Below, piece by piece: positions 47,982 to 59,159 of a DNA stretch of 64,000 bases (position 1 is its first letter; each line of letters begins with the position of its first letter). Under the pieces are notes generated by a model. The model had not been told where the DNA came from and made no database searches. It saw only the letters and a program-made list of their open reading frames with translations. This stretch comes from Gadus chalcogrammus (lineage: Eukaryota > Chordata > Actinopteri > Gadiformes > Gadidae): assembly GCF_026213295.1 (NCBI RefSeq), contig NC_079426.1, positions 23,072,705 through 23,136,704 on the forward strand, written 5' to 3'. Both the position numbers and the translations under genes were made by a program.

Positions 47982-48665
47982 CAGGGGTCACCAACCTTTT
48001 TGAACCTGAAAAAGATGCAAAAAGTTGACGCGCGTCGTGATCCCATTCAAAGTGAATGTAGAGACGCGTTGCTGCTTTACTGCCGATGCATTTGCTGCCG
48101 AGAAAACGGGCAGCAAAACTTGATTTGACGCGCGTCAAAATCTGATTTGCGGCGCGGCATGCCCGTGCCCGCTGACGGGCACGGGCGGAGGGCGCGTTCA
48201 CGTATTTTGCGGCGCGTCAAATGCTGCTCGAGTTGAAATATTTCAACTTTTGACGCGCGTCAAAAGTTTGACGCGCCGCAAAACTTGATTTGACGCGCCG
48301 CAAAACTCAGGCGTCAACGCGTTCGGGCAGCAAATGCATCTTTTGGTGTGAACGCAGGGTCGAAGCTACTTCATGGGCACTGAGTCATACGAAGGGCACC
48401 CAGTTCTATACACTCTTCTGAAATAACACATTTTCTCAGTTTGCCTTTAGTTATATATTTACTATTAATGATTAATGATACTCATCCAGTGAAGACAATT
48501 AATTAAGTGATGTTATGGATCTCACAATAATTATCAACAATGACTTAAAAAAGGTGGGAAAGAGTTGTTCAAGAATGAGGACTATTTTTAGAACAGGCCT
48601 GCGGGCGCCTCATGTGGTCCTTGCGGGCACCATGGTGGCCGCGGGCACTGTGTTGGTGACCCCTG
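47982..48665. mobile_element. hAT MITE inserted in the minisatellite
   Basis: Ends CAGGGGTCACCAAC and GTTGGTGACCCCTG, 14-bp perfect inverted repeats, with exact duplication GTCTAGAG at 47,974-47,981 and 48,666-48,673. Inside, 48,015-48,360 is dense in palindromes such as TTTTGACGCGCGTCAAAA and CCCGTGCCCGCTGACGGGCA. Confidence 0.92.
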
Positions 48666-48892
48666 GTCTAGAGATACCAGAGACATGGGGCACCTCCGAC
48701 ACTGGTTCACCAGAGACATGGGGCAACTCCGTCACTGGTTTACTAGAGACACCAGAGACATGGGGCAGCTCCGTCACTGGTTCACTAGAGACATGGGCCA
48801 ACTCCGTCACTGGTTCACTAGAGACAGGGGGCAACTCTGTCACTGGTTCACTAGAGACATGGGCCAACTCCGTCACTGGTTCACTAGAGGGG

Positions 48893-50027
48893 CGTTGCTA
48901 GGTTTCTGAAACATCCGGGGCTTAGCCCAAGAGGGAATAGGACAGGCAAATTTTGTTGTATACTTTATTGCGCATGCACATTTTTTTTCATAATGCTTTA
49001 CCCAAATAAAAAAAATAGGCAGGTAATTACATTGAATATCTACCTGACTGCTGCTTATCCCCAGACATCTAAAGTTCCATTCAAGTTATTTAAGAGTAAA
49101 ATGAATACAAGTGAGACAGACCTTACATTACCTATATCAGGGGTGTCAAACTCATTTTCACAAAGGGCCACTAATCACACAAAGGGCCGACATGGAGTTT
49201 ACTGACATGCCTTCTTTTTAATCCAAAAAGTAAAAACAACATATTTATGAATATATTGTATACAACCTGCGTAGAGGGTCATATAGGCTAGGTTTCATTT
49301 CAACATTTTAGGGGACAAATTATAGGTGGGGGGTATGGGGGTGCTCCCCTATAAACTTTTAAGCGTCAAACACTTAATTTCCTGCATTCTGGTGGATTTT
49401 TATTCATCTATCTGTGCCTGCAGATAGTCTGCATCATTTTATAGTGGAAATATTTTTTTTTCTGTGAAGGAAAAGACAACATTCAGGTTCCTATAGAAAC
49501 AACTATTATGGAGTATAATGCAGTAAGGCTCTCAGGCATCCTGGATTTTTCAAAACTTTCTGCAAATTGAAAACACATCACATGTTTTGGGTATTTCTTT
49601 TTTAGGAATCATGACTCAGCACCAGTGTTAACTATTTATGACACTTAACATTGGTGATGAAATGACAGCCACCATTGGAATTGAAAAGGGTGGGCAGCTA
49701 GCTAGTTAGCTAAATTGTAACTTAAGGTCAAAGTTGGAAACAAATCATGTTAGCATTCATCCTTCGACATGTGACACAATCAGTCATCAATATTGGCATG
49801 CTATTTAGCCTCATAGATTGGGCTATTTACAGCCCACAGAAAAATTACATATTTTCTTCAATGCAAGTTCATCAATTCATGGCTTCAAATCTTGAGCAGT
49901 AGAACAGAAATTCCTAGCAGTTAGCTACGCAAGAGTCCTAACAAATTGGAGCATGTGCGACGTGCGGATATGGCACAGGCTCTGCATGCAGCAAAATATT
50001 TTTAAAAAAAAGACGCCACTGCGGGCA
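48893..50027. mobile_element. Second insertion in the minisatellite, family unclear
   Basis: About 1.1 kb of unrelated sequence breaks the repeat: left GGGGCGTTGCTAGG, right GACGCCACTGC. Inside, CAGGGGTGTCAAACTC at 49,139 looks like another hAT end. No exact duplication seen. Confidence 0.5.
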
Positions 50028-50175
50028 TCTCTGTCACTGGTTCACCACCAGAGACATCAGAGACATGGGGCAACTCCGTCACTGGTTCAGTAGAGACACA
50101 AGAGACATGGGGCAACTCCGTCACTGGTTCACAAGAGACACCAGAAACATGTTGCAACTCCGTCACTGGTTCCCT

Positions 50176-50576
50176 TGAATGACCTTAGTCATTGAATGAC
50201 CATTTAGCTACAGTTTATATAATTAAATTGTACATGGTAATAGCAAAAAATACAAGTCACAGTGTCTGCATTTTTTGGTCTTGACAGTGGAGACAAACCC
50301 ATAGTGTAACAAATGATTACCATTCATTATTTTGTTCTCTTTCTAGAATAAAACAAGCAGTTGAACTTGAAACGATCTTTTTTATTGGAGGTTATGTTCA
50401 CTGTAGGGAACCTCACAATACGATGTGAAGAATTGCAGTGGAGGAATAAAAGGTTGATTCTTGTCAAACCCTAACCTTACATGCCAGAGTGCTCGATACA
50501 CAGAACCATCCGGGAGGTCATCATTGGAAACTTTGTGGATTGTGCAGGCGTTTCATAAAGTAGGCCTACTCATGGT
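50176..50576. other. Sequence between minisatellite and Gypsy element: nothing recognised
   Basis: AT-rich, no ORF or repeat identified. Confidence 0.4.
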
Positions 50577-50581
50577 GATAG

Positions 50582-51099
50582 TGTCATGATCCGCCCCTGG
50601 TTTTCTCATTCACCTGCCTGCCACCCTGATCACTCCCAATTAACCCAACCACCTTCACCTGTGTTTCCCCTATATCAGTCCTTTCCTCCTAAACATTCCC
50701 TGCCAGATTGTCTCTTGTGTTTCAAAGTGCTTTCCCGCGATTCAAATCCTGACCTACCACCGATCCTGCCTGCTCTCTGATCCCTGCCTGTCTGACTCTT
50801 CTGCCGGTTCCTGATCCCCGCCTGTCTGACGATTCTCCCGGTTCCTGATCCCCGCCTGTCTGACTCTTCTGCCGGTTCCTGTTCCCAGCCTGTCTGACTA
50901 TTCTGCCGGTTCCTGATCCCCACCTGTCTGACTATTCTGCCGGTTCATGATCCCCGCCTGTCTGACTATTCTGCCGGTTCCTGATCCCCGCCTGTCTGAC
51001 TATTCTGCCTGCCGATCCTGTATCCGAATAAACTATTGACACTGTTCCATGCTCTTCGCCAGTCTGTGCACTTGGGTTCATCCAAACACTCACGTTACA
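50582..51099 (+). repeat. 5' LTR (518 bp)
   Basis: Begins TGTCATGATCC, ends CACGTTACA. Has a TATATCA-like box (about 50,672) and AATAAA near 51,026. Contains seven 34-bp units (GATCCCCGCCTGTCTGACTC type) at 50,780-51,010. Confidence 0.95.
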
Positions 51100-51116
51100 G
51101 AACAATCTGGCCGACA

Positions 51117-52070
51117 ATGGACCCAGCCCAGATGGACGACCGCATCTCCCGGATGGAGAGCGCGCTACAGCAGGTGATGGACGTCACGGCTCAGGGACAG
51201 CAAGACCTGATACGAATCCGCCAGGAATTGGCGAACGTCCAGACCGGCGCCACCGCTTCACCTCCTGCTCCAGCGGAGACAGAGACTCCGGTTCCTCTAC
51301 CCCGTGAGCCTAGTGTATGAGTCCCCGAAAGCTACGATGGTGATCCTACCACCTGCAACACCTTCCTGTGCAATTGCACAATTCTCTTCTCTCTTCAGCC
51401 ACTCACTTTCGCCTCCGAAGAAGCCCGGGTGGCTTACGCCGTAAATCATCTCTCCGGACGGGCGCGTCTTTGGGGCACCGCTGAATGGCAGAGAGGTACC
51501 TCCGCCTGCCGCTCCTTCCACTCCTTTGCGAAGAGCTCAGGAGAGTCTTCGGACCCGGTTCTCTGGGAGCCGAGGCCGGCCGGGAGTTGTTAGCCCTGTC
51601 CCAGGGACGTCGTTCAGTTTCGGACTACGCCATCGACTTCCGCACCAGGGCCCCCATGTGTTATTGGAACCCGGCCGCTCTCCGCGATGTCTTCCTACAA
51701 GGGCTGGCTGGGTACATCAAGGATGAGCTGGTTGCCTACGACCCGCCATCATCACTGGAAGCTCTGATCGAGCTTGCTATCCGCCTCGACCTCCGAATCC
51801 AGGCTCGCAGGAGGGAGAGGTGTTCTGAGGTTCCGCCACGCAGCCCTGTTCGCCCCTGTTCGCCCTTGGTTCCCGGCAACCCCCGCCTTCCTGCCGCAGA
51901 CCCCAACCGCTCCCCTGAGAATGGGGAATCCGGAGCCAATGTAGCTGGGTCGCACCCATCTTTCCCCAGAGGAGAAAGAGAGAAGACGGAGGCAGAACCT
52001 CTGCCTGTACTGTGGTCAGCCTGGACACTTCGCCGATCATTGCCCGGTAAAAGCCAGAGCTCACCAGTAA
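51117..52070 (+). pseudogene. Gypsy gag, broken
   Basis: Starts MDPAQMDDRISRMESALQQV. A TGA interrupts at 51,318-51,320. Near 51,530 the capsid frame shifts by one base into the frame that carries GRRSVSDYAIDFRTRAP and IELAIRLDLRIQARRRER. Near 51,940 the original frame resumes with the zinc knuckle [14 protein letters not shown] (C-x2-C-x4-H-x4-C), and gag ends at TAA 52,068-52,070. Gag proteins form the retrotransposon particle. Confidence 0.88.
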
Positions 52071-52507
52071 CCAGAGGCATACTGGTGAGCTCCATCTCAG
52101 ACTCTGCCTCTTCCACAAGACCCACTCTCTCCGGTGAGCTCCTTTTGCCCTCCGGTTCCCATCCCATAACCGCACTTGTCGATTCAGGGGCAGACGAGAG
52201 CATCATGGATCGGCCCCTCGCTCTTCGGCTGGGACTCCATCCAGAGAGACTGCCAGTGCCGATCTCCGCCAGAGCCCTGGATGGACACGTGCTGGGGTGG
52301 GTAACTTCCCAGACAAATCCTGTATACATGCTCCCGCCTGGAGGCCACAGGGAGACCACTCAGTTCATGCTCCTGCCCACACCCAACCAGCCGGTCATCT
52401 TGGGTCACTCCTGGCTTCGCAGACACAACCCCAACATCGACTGGTCCACCTGCTCCATCCGAGAATGGGGAGTCACCTGTCAGCAATCCTGTCTCAGGAT
52501 CTCTTAA
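52071..52507 (+). pseudogene. Gypsy protease region
   Basis: ALVDSGADESIMD carries the aspartic protease DSGA motif at about 52,181. It lies in a different frame from the zinc knuckle, as frameshifting gag-pol would place it. The frame ends at TAA 52,505-52,507, before the LINE-like tail, so it is cut from the reverse transcriptase. Confidence 0.85.
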
Positions 52508-52559
52508 CCGTATCCTTCTTGAACCTGTTCAAACTCGCACACAACGTCTAACTGATCAC

Positions 52560-52777
52560 TGTTTTGATTGTTTTTTTGTTTTGTTTTGTCTTGTTTTTGT
52601 TTTATTTATTTCTTATTGCTTGTTTATTTATTTATTTATTTATTTTTTCCACAATGTCTTGTTTTTTTTTTTGTTTTTTTTAAATATGTATGATGACTAT
52701 ATGCTCTGTAAGGTGACCTTGGGTGTTTTGAAAGGCGCCTCTAAATTAAATGTATTATTATTATTATTATTATTATC
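52560..52777 (+). mobile_element. LINE-like 3' tail inserted in the Gypsy body
   Basis: T-rich stretch, then CTGTAAGGTGACCTTGGGTG and TTGAAAGGCGCCTCTAAATT, ending in (ATT)n. It is a common fish L2-type 3' end. The 5' edge is approximate. Confidence 0.65.
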
Positions 52778-52796
52778 CTGTTGCTCTCGCTCCTGC

Positions 52797-53988
52797 TCCA
52801 GCCTCGGACGTCTCCGGGGTCCCTGCCGTTTACCATGACCTCAGAGAGGTCTTCAATAAGGCCAGGGCCACCTCCTTGCCCCCTCACTGTCCCTACGACT
52901 GTGCCATCGACCTACTTCCGGGCACCCCCCAGGGGACGCTTGTACTCCCTCTCCATTCCTGAGCGAGGGGCCATGGTGGACTATATCCAGAGTTCCCTAG
53001 CCACTGGGATCATCCAACCCTCCTCGTCACCGGCTGGGGCCGGGTTCCTCTTCGTGGGCAAGAAGGACAAGTCCCTGACACCCTGTATCGATTATCAAGG
53101 TCTGAACAACATCACAGTGAAGAACCACTATCCCCTTCCACTACTCTCCTCCGCCTTTGAGCTGCTCCAGGGGGCAACGGTCTTCACCAAACTCGACCTG
53201 AGGAACGCCTACCACCTGGTCCGTATCAGAGAGGGAGATGAGTGGAAGACGGCCTTCAACACCCCAACGGGGCATTACGAGTACCTCGTGATGCCCTTCG
53301 GCTTGACCAACGCCCCGGCAGTCTTTCAAGCTCTAGTCAACGACCTGCTGCGGGACATGATTGACAAGTTTGTCTTTGTTTATCTGGATGATATCCTGAT
53401 TTTCTCCCGCAATCTCGTGGAACACGTCACCCACGTCCGCTCAGTTCTCCGTCGCCTCCTGGACAACTCCTTGTTCGTCAAAGCGGAGAAGTGCGAGTTC
53501 CATGCTCCCTCTGTCACCTTCCTAGGATATATTATTGCTAAGGACAGCCTTCAGATGGATCCAGCCAAGGTCTCTGCTGTGACATCCTGGGCTACCCCGG
53601 AGACACGCAAGCAGCTGCAGCGTTTCCTGGGGTTCGCCAACTTCTATCAGCGTTTCATCCGAGGGTTCAGCTCCATCGCCTCCCCCCTCTCGGCCCTCAC
53701 CTCACCCAAGGTTCCTTTCCGTTGGTCTGACGCTGCTCAAGAGTCCTTCGAAGCCCTCAAGACCCGCTTCACCACCTCCCCCATCCTCCAGATCCCCGAA
53801 CCCGAACGTCAGTTCATTGTGGAGGTGGACGCATCTGGTGTGGGAGTAGGGGGGATCCTCTCCCAGCGTTCATCCTCCGACCAGAAGGTCCACCCGTGTG
53901 CTTTTTTCTCTCGTCGCCTAACCCCCCGGAGAGAAATTAGGATATTGGAAACAGGGAGCTTCTGGCGGTGAAGCTGGCCCTGGAGGAG
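52797..53988 (+). pseudogene. Gypsy reverse transcriptase and start of RNase H, broken
   Basis: RT signatures: [60 protein letters not shown], and the catalytic [11 protein letters not shown]. The RNase H start is [16 protein letters not shown]. One frameshift lies in a C-run near 52,926, another near 53,935 in front of [11 protein letters not shown], and a TGA follows at 53,989-53,991. Confidence 0.93.
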
Positions 53989-53991
53989 TGA

Positions 53992-55615
53992 CGGCACTGG
54001 CTAGAGGGAACCAGGGTTCCGTTCCTGGTTTGGACTGATCACCGAAACCTGGAGTATATCCGAACCGCCAAGAGACTAAACTCCAGACAGGCCCGCTGGT
54101 CATTGTTTTTCGACCGGTTTAACTTCACCCTGTCCTATCGCCCTGGCTCTCGGAACACTAAACCAGATGCCCTTTCTCGACAGTTCCCTGAGTCCCCTGA
54201 TGAGACGGCTGAATCCTCCACCATTGTCCCAGCCTCCTGCCTTGTCGCTGCTGTCACCTGGGAGATTGAGGAGAAGGTAAGGGCCGCCTCCCTTAATCTG
54301 CCAGCCCCCAGTTCCTGCCCCCCTGACCGCCTGTATGTTCCAGCCTTCCTCCGCTCCGACGTGCTCCAGTGGGGTCACGCTTCCCGACTCACCTGCCATC
54401 TCGGCATCCAGCGGACCCAGGACTTCCTGCGACGGCGCTTCTGGTGGCCGTCACTGGAGGAGGATGTCCGGGGCTTCGTCAACGCATGCCCCGTGTGTAA
54501 CCAGAGTAAGACCTCTCGCCGCCCCCCTGCCGGCTTCCTGCACCCCTTGCCCATTCCCCATTGTCCCTGGTCGCACATCTCTCTGGACTTCGTGACCGCT
54601 CTTCCCGCGTCCAAGGGCCACACTGTCGTGCTCACCCTTGTGGATCGGTTTAGTAAGCTGGCCCATTTCATCCCCCTTACTAAACTCCCCTCTGCCAGAG
54701 AGACTGCGGACCTGCTCCTCCACCACGTCTTCCGCCTCCATGGGTTACCCACCGATGTCGTCTCTGACCGGGGCCCCAGTTCACCTCGGCCTCCTGGAGG
54801 GAGTTCTGCAGCCTAGTCGGGGCTACCGTCAGTCTATCTTCCGGCTTCCATCCCCAGTCAAATGGACAGACGAGAGGGTTAATCAGGACCTGGAGACCAC
54901 CCTTCGATGCCTGGTGAACCGCAACCCGGCCTCCTTGTCTGACCAACTGGTATGGGTAGAATATGCGCATAACACCCTCACCTGTTCATCCACCGGTCTC
55001 TCTCCTTTTCAGTGCGCCTACGGGTACCTGCCACCCCTATTCCCCGACCTGGAGAATGAGTCTTCCTGCTCCTCGGCCCAAGCCCTGATCCGTCGTTGTC
55101 GACGCACCTGGACCCGGGCGCGCACTGCTCTCTCCAAGGCTGCAGATCGCCACGCTTCTGCTGCAAACAAGCACCGCATGCCGGCTCCTGCCTACCGACT
55201 TGGCCAGAAAGTCTGGCTCTCCACCCGTGAACTACCTCTCAAGGTGGAGAGTCGCAAGCTGGCCCCCAAGTTCATTGGAACATTCCCCATAATCTGCATC
55301 ATAAACCCTGTGGCGGTACGCCTTCAGCTTCCTCGTTCCATGAGGATCCATCCCACCTTCCATGTCTCCAGGGTCAAACCTGTCCAGGAGAGCCCTCTGG
55401 CTCCTCTCGTTCCGCCCCCTCCTCCCCCTCAGCTCGTCGACGGGGGTCCGGTGTTCACCGTCCGGCGTCTCCTCTGCTCCCGCCGCCGTGGACGTGGGGT
55501 CCAGTATCTGGTGGACTGGGAGGGGTACGGTCCGGAGGAGCGCTCCTGGATCCCAGCTCGCTTCATCATGGACCCCCGCCTTATCTCTGACTTCCACCGA
55601 TCCCAGCCAGCCTGA
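53992..55615 (+). pseudogene. Gypsy RNase H end, integrase and chromodomain, broken
   Basis: [20 protein letters not shown] closes RNase H. The integrase zinc finger is near 54,380-54,510 (ending ACPVCNQSK). The core has [11 protein letters not shown] and DVVSDRG. Two single-base losses, near 54,777 and 54,866, shift the frame so that the DDE residues are split across frames. After that [35 protein letters not shown] and the chromodomain [20 protein letters not shown], then stop at 55,613-55,615. Chromodomains guide integration towards modified histones. Confidence 0.93.
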
Positions 55616-55832
55616 CCAACCTGCCCCGTCCTCCCGCCCGCCCGCTACAGTTCCACCGGCGAGTGGTTCCTCTGACCTGCCGGGGAGAAGGGACTCCGAT
55701 GTCGCGTCCTCCTCCTCTTCGGAGGACGCAATCTCTGAGGCCTCGGAGGAATTCTAACCCTCCTCCGTGCCCCCTCCACCCTCCCTGTTCGATTTAGGAC
55801 GTATGGAGCCGTCCCTTGCCGGGGGGGGGTAC

Positions 55833-56315
55833 TGTCATGATCCGCCCCTGGTTTTCTCATTCACCTGCCTGCCACCCTGATCACTCCCAATTAACCCAAC
55901 CACCTTCACCTGTGTTTCCCCTATATCAGTCCTTTCCTCCCAAACATTCCCTGCCAGATTGTCTCTTGTGTTTCACAGTGCTTTCCCGCGATTCAAATCC
56001 TGACCTCCACCGATCCTGCCTGCTCTCTGATCCCTGCCTGTCTGACTCTTCTGCCGGTTCCTGATCCCCGCCTGTCTGACTCTTCTGCCGGTTCCTGATC
56101 CCCGCCTGTCTGACTCTTCTGCCGGTTCCTGATCCCCGCCTGTCTGACTCTTCTGCCGGTTCCTGATCCCCGCCTGTCTGACTATTCTGCCGGTTCCTGA
56201 TCCCCGCCTGTCTGACTATTCTGCCTGGCGATCCTGTATCCGAATAAACTATTGACACTGTTCCACGCTCGTCGCCAGTCTGTGCACTTGGGTTCAGCCA
56301 AACGCTCACGTTACA
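55833..56315 (+). repeat. 3' LTR (483 bp)
   Basis: Same ends as the 5' LTR but six 34-bp units. Outside the tandem block I count about eight base differences between the two LTRs. Confidence 0.95.
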
Positions 56316-56320
56316 GATAG

Positions 56321-57054
56321 TGAAAGGAGTAATGTCATGTGTATCATTTATTGGCATCTAGCGGAACAGAATTTGAAGAAATGTTATATTATATTAATTT
56401 GAGTATGTTTTATAACGTGAATGTGTAATGTTTACATGTATGTTGTTGTCTGGGGGGGCGCATGTCCTGCTGTCGCAGCACCGCCGACTTGAACGGCGGG
56501 ATCCACATTGCTGGGCTGTCCATCTGGGTTGGTGGTGGTGTTGCAACAGTTGCATGATTGCAACACCATGACACTCCCATGATAAATGGTTGTGGTGATG
56601 TGGCTGTGTGTATGTGTGTAATGTGCATATGTGTATGAATTCATGTGTATTTGGGCGTATTTACTTGTATGTATATATGTGTGTAGGTATTTTGTACTGC
56701 ATACTTCAGCTTTAGAAAATATGTTTTGTGGTTCCAAGTGGACAACTTTCATAATATATAATTATTTTCAGGTATTAATTGCAAGTTTTATTTAACTTAA
56801 AGAGGACCTATTATACTACTTTTCTGGTCCTAATTTCTTATTAATGACAGCACAAAAAACGATGTAGATTTTCGGGAAACTCTTCCTCTCATCTGGGCGC
56901 TTTCAGCATTCTCTGTCAACGCTCGGTTTCGTCCTTCTCCGGCCCCTCGCCCCCCTCCTGCCAACCCAACTCCGTTGTGATTGGTCACCTTCCTTGAAGC
57001 GTGCGCGCGCAGATTTGACCAGGCATATGGGGGTGTGGCAGAAGTGCCTCTACG
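56321..57054. other. Non-coding stretch with a TTAA-type MITE end
   Basis: TTAAAGAGGACCTATTATAC near 56,797 is the left end of a common fish MITE; its right end is missing. 56,400-56,790 shows nothing further. Confidence 0.5.
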
Positions 57055-57130
57055 TCAGGGGTCTCAAACTCGCGGCCCGGAGGCCAATTGAGGCCCGTGG
57101 GATGATATTTTGTGGCCCCCTACTTGACAT
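57055..57130. mobile_element. hAT end fragment
   Basis: CAGGGGTCTCAAACTCGCGG, a typical hAT-Charlie-like terminus, truncated by the Harbinger sequence. Confidence 0.45.
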
Positions 57131-57139
57131 CAAAGTTTA

Positions 57140-57982
57140 ATGGTAATCAAATGTCAATTAAATCCCAAGTGTGGAAAACCAAGCCACACTCCTCATCACA
57201 ATCGTTGTCCGTTGATGCTTTTCATGACAAATGACACATGTTCAAGAGCATTTTACGTGGGTGATTACAAACTGATTATCCAAGGTGTTCTCGGTCAGTC
57301 TTATTACCGTAACCCTATAAATACAGAGGTGAGCGCCGTGGTAATGCTGCACCATATGGCACTTCTGGCGGACCATGCAAATGGCAGGATTCGGAGGGAG
57401 AGGGTCTTTAGGGACCATAAAGATTTATTGGTAGGCTACATAAAAATATGTACATTTATGTCAAACCACTTCTTTTTTAATTCTGGGACTGTGCGCTCCA
57501 TGCTACTGACAGAGTTCACTGCTGCAGCAACATGTTGTCACTCACTCTGCTTTTTGTTGTTGGCGTTCCCAATCCCGTGACCGCCGAACCAAACTACTTT
57601 TCGGGCCTCCATCTCACCCACAAGTGTCTCCACTTCAACCTCTGAGAAATTTCGCTTTTTCGCTTTTCTCAGTACTTCTTCCATTGTTTCCGACAAGACA
57701 TAATACTTGCATCTGAGTCTGATTTATATGCAGATCGCATTCATGAGGTAATTTGCATTGACCATTTATGGTTAAAAAGGGGCGTGTACAGGGCGGAACG
57801 TGAAGCTGATTCAGCTGCGCACACTTTTAGGCATTCTGTGATTTATAAAGCAAAGATTGCGTACGGTGTGCGTACGCAGGGTTTTATAAATCTGAATATT
57901 TTATGCCGTACGCAAAACTTGGCTTTTGGGCATACGTACACTTTTAGTAACGATCCCACGCACAGTTTTATAAATGAGACCC
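57140..57982 (-). mobile_element. PIF/Harbinger remnant
   Basis: The right end GAGACC preceded by TATAAA and GTACGCA repeats (57,850-57,982) is a typical fish Harbinger terminus: inverted it reads GGTCTCATTTATAAAACTGT. Inside, on the minus strand from 57,684, lies an accessory-gene remnant. The transposase gene is missing. Confidence 0.75.
57440..57684 (-). pseudogene. Harbinger MADF/Myb-like accessory gene, one stop
   Basis: MEEVLRKAKKRNFSEVEVET then LVGEMEARKVVWFGGHGIGN, a TGA, then HVAAAVNSVSSMERTVPELK and KKWFDI. This is the SANT/MADF-like module that helps Harbinger transposase reach the element ends. Apart from the stop the frame is open over about 78 codons, so this copy is younger than those at 11.9 and 13.7 kb. 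Confidence 0.7.
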
Positions 57983-59130
57983 CAGTACAGGACAGCTTAC
58001 AGGCCAGTACAGGCCACCGTAGTGTACTGAAAAAGGAGGGGTCCGGGGGGTGGGGACCTGGGGGGATAAAGTTGGTGTCAATCTGCAACCCTCAGCGCTA
58101 GTGGCCACCTCAATATTACACACTGGACCTTGAAAATGAAACATTCCTCTTTGTCCAAAGTGACCATGAATGCCAATGGGTAACTAGTGTCCTGTCTTAC
58201 ACCATAAAGAGAAGATAAGCTAGGTTCCTGCGTTGTAGGTTAACAATGGATGAAGCATAAGAAAGTATGAGGTTTCTTGAACGCAGAAAAAATGTGTCTA
58301 AAGTAAAGATCAGGCCTGAGTCCGTTTCCCCTGAAGGGCTACACTGAGAGTGTGTAAAAGGCCCAGGAATGTGGGAGATTTAGAGACTGCTGAGGCACAG
58401 CGGACCACTCGAGGGCCAGGTCGATCCTCCACTTTGATGCTTTCAACTTGCTCAGATGTTTCTAGTTAGGTATTCACAGTTTAACTCCTACTGTTACCGT
58501 CAGGATTCTTCTTCTTTTTATTTTGAAGCACCCGTAACTCGTTGATGAAATGCAAAAAAGTTTGCCTAATCAGGGGAACTTCTGACATTTTTTCTAAATA
58601 ACCACTACCTAAACAAACACACCATTGAGACCACATGATTGTCAACGTTGAATTGAGCAGGATTTTATTGCATAAATAAAGGCTTAGTTATTGCTAATTC
58701 AAAATATGTGGATTAGCAACGATTACTCAGAAGGTAGCAGAAAGTGGAAACTTGCCATGCCTGCGTTGGCTGTGTCTTTAACTAAATTGTTAATTGATAT
58801 ATTTTTGTTTTTAATGTGAATCAAATTTACATTACAGCTTTAGACAGGCATGTTTACATACATCAGTTTTAACCATATACTGTGTTTTATCATTTGCTGT
58901 ATTTATCATCAGAATCACCATTTATTGAAAATATTAATTTGAAATAGTTTTCAAATGCACTACTGTGTTGTTTGGCCTGGACCTATTCCAAGACTCGTCC
59001 ATCAGGATAAGGGATCAGGGAAAAGGCCAGAGGTCACTCTCAATTCACCTCTCAATTTAAAAATAAACCAACATACAGGGCTTAACAGAATTTTTTGACA
59101 CGTCTAAAAGCATCTAAATAAATATAATCT
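57983..59130. other. Non-coding stretch, mostly unassigned
   Basis: 58,060-58,130 (CTGCAACCCTCAGCGCTAG ... ACACTGGACCTT) resembles a MITE right end into which the Harbinger may have inserted. 58,140-59,130 shows nothing recognisable. Confidence 0.4.
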
Positions 59131-59159
59131 TGAATCTAGAAATGTTGACATACTACATA

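Larger units (their letters stand above)
47905..50175. repeat. Minisatellite split by transposons, upstream of SLC3A1
   Basis: Units of about 30-42 bp (GAGACATGGGGCAACTCCGT plus CACTGGTTCAC) occur at 47,905-47,981, 48,666-48,892 and 50,028-50,175. Between them lie a hAT MITE and a second inserted block. Confidence 0.88.
50582..56315 (+). mobile_element. Full-length Gypsy LTR retrotransposon (chromovirus)
   Basis: 5,734 bp between two LTRs, flanked by exact 5-bp duplication GATAG (50,577-50,581 and 56,316-56,320). Gene order is gag with zinc knuckle, protease, reverse transcriptase, RNase H, integrase, chromodomain, as in chromodomain Gypsy elements. A G-rich tract (55,821-55,832) just before the 3' LTR is the likely polypurine tract. 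A LINE-like tail interrupts the body at about 52,560-52,777. Several stops and frameshifts inactivate all frames. Confidence 0.96.

Noticed and set aside
51736..52359. 207-codon minus-strand frame
   Set aside because: Antisense shadow of Gypsy gag and protease; no motif of its own.
52781..55615. Live Gypsy pol gene
   Set aside because: Motifs are intact in pieces, but at least four frame changes and a TGA separate them.
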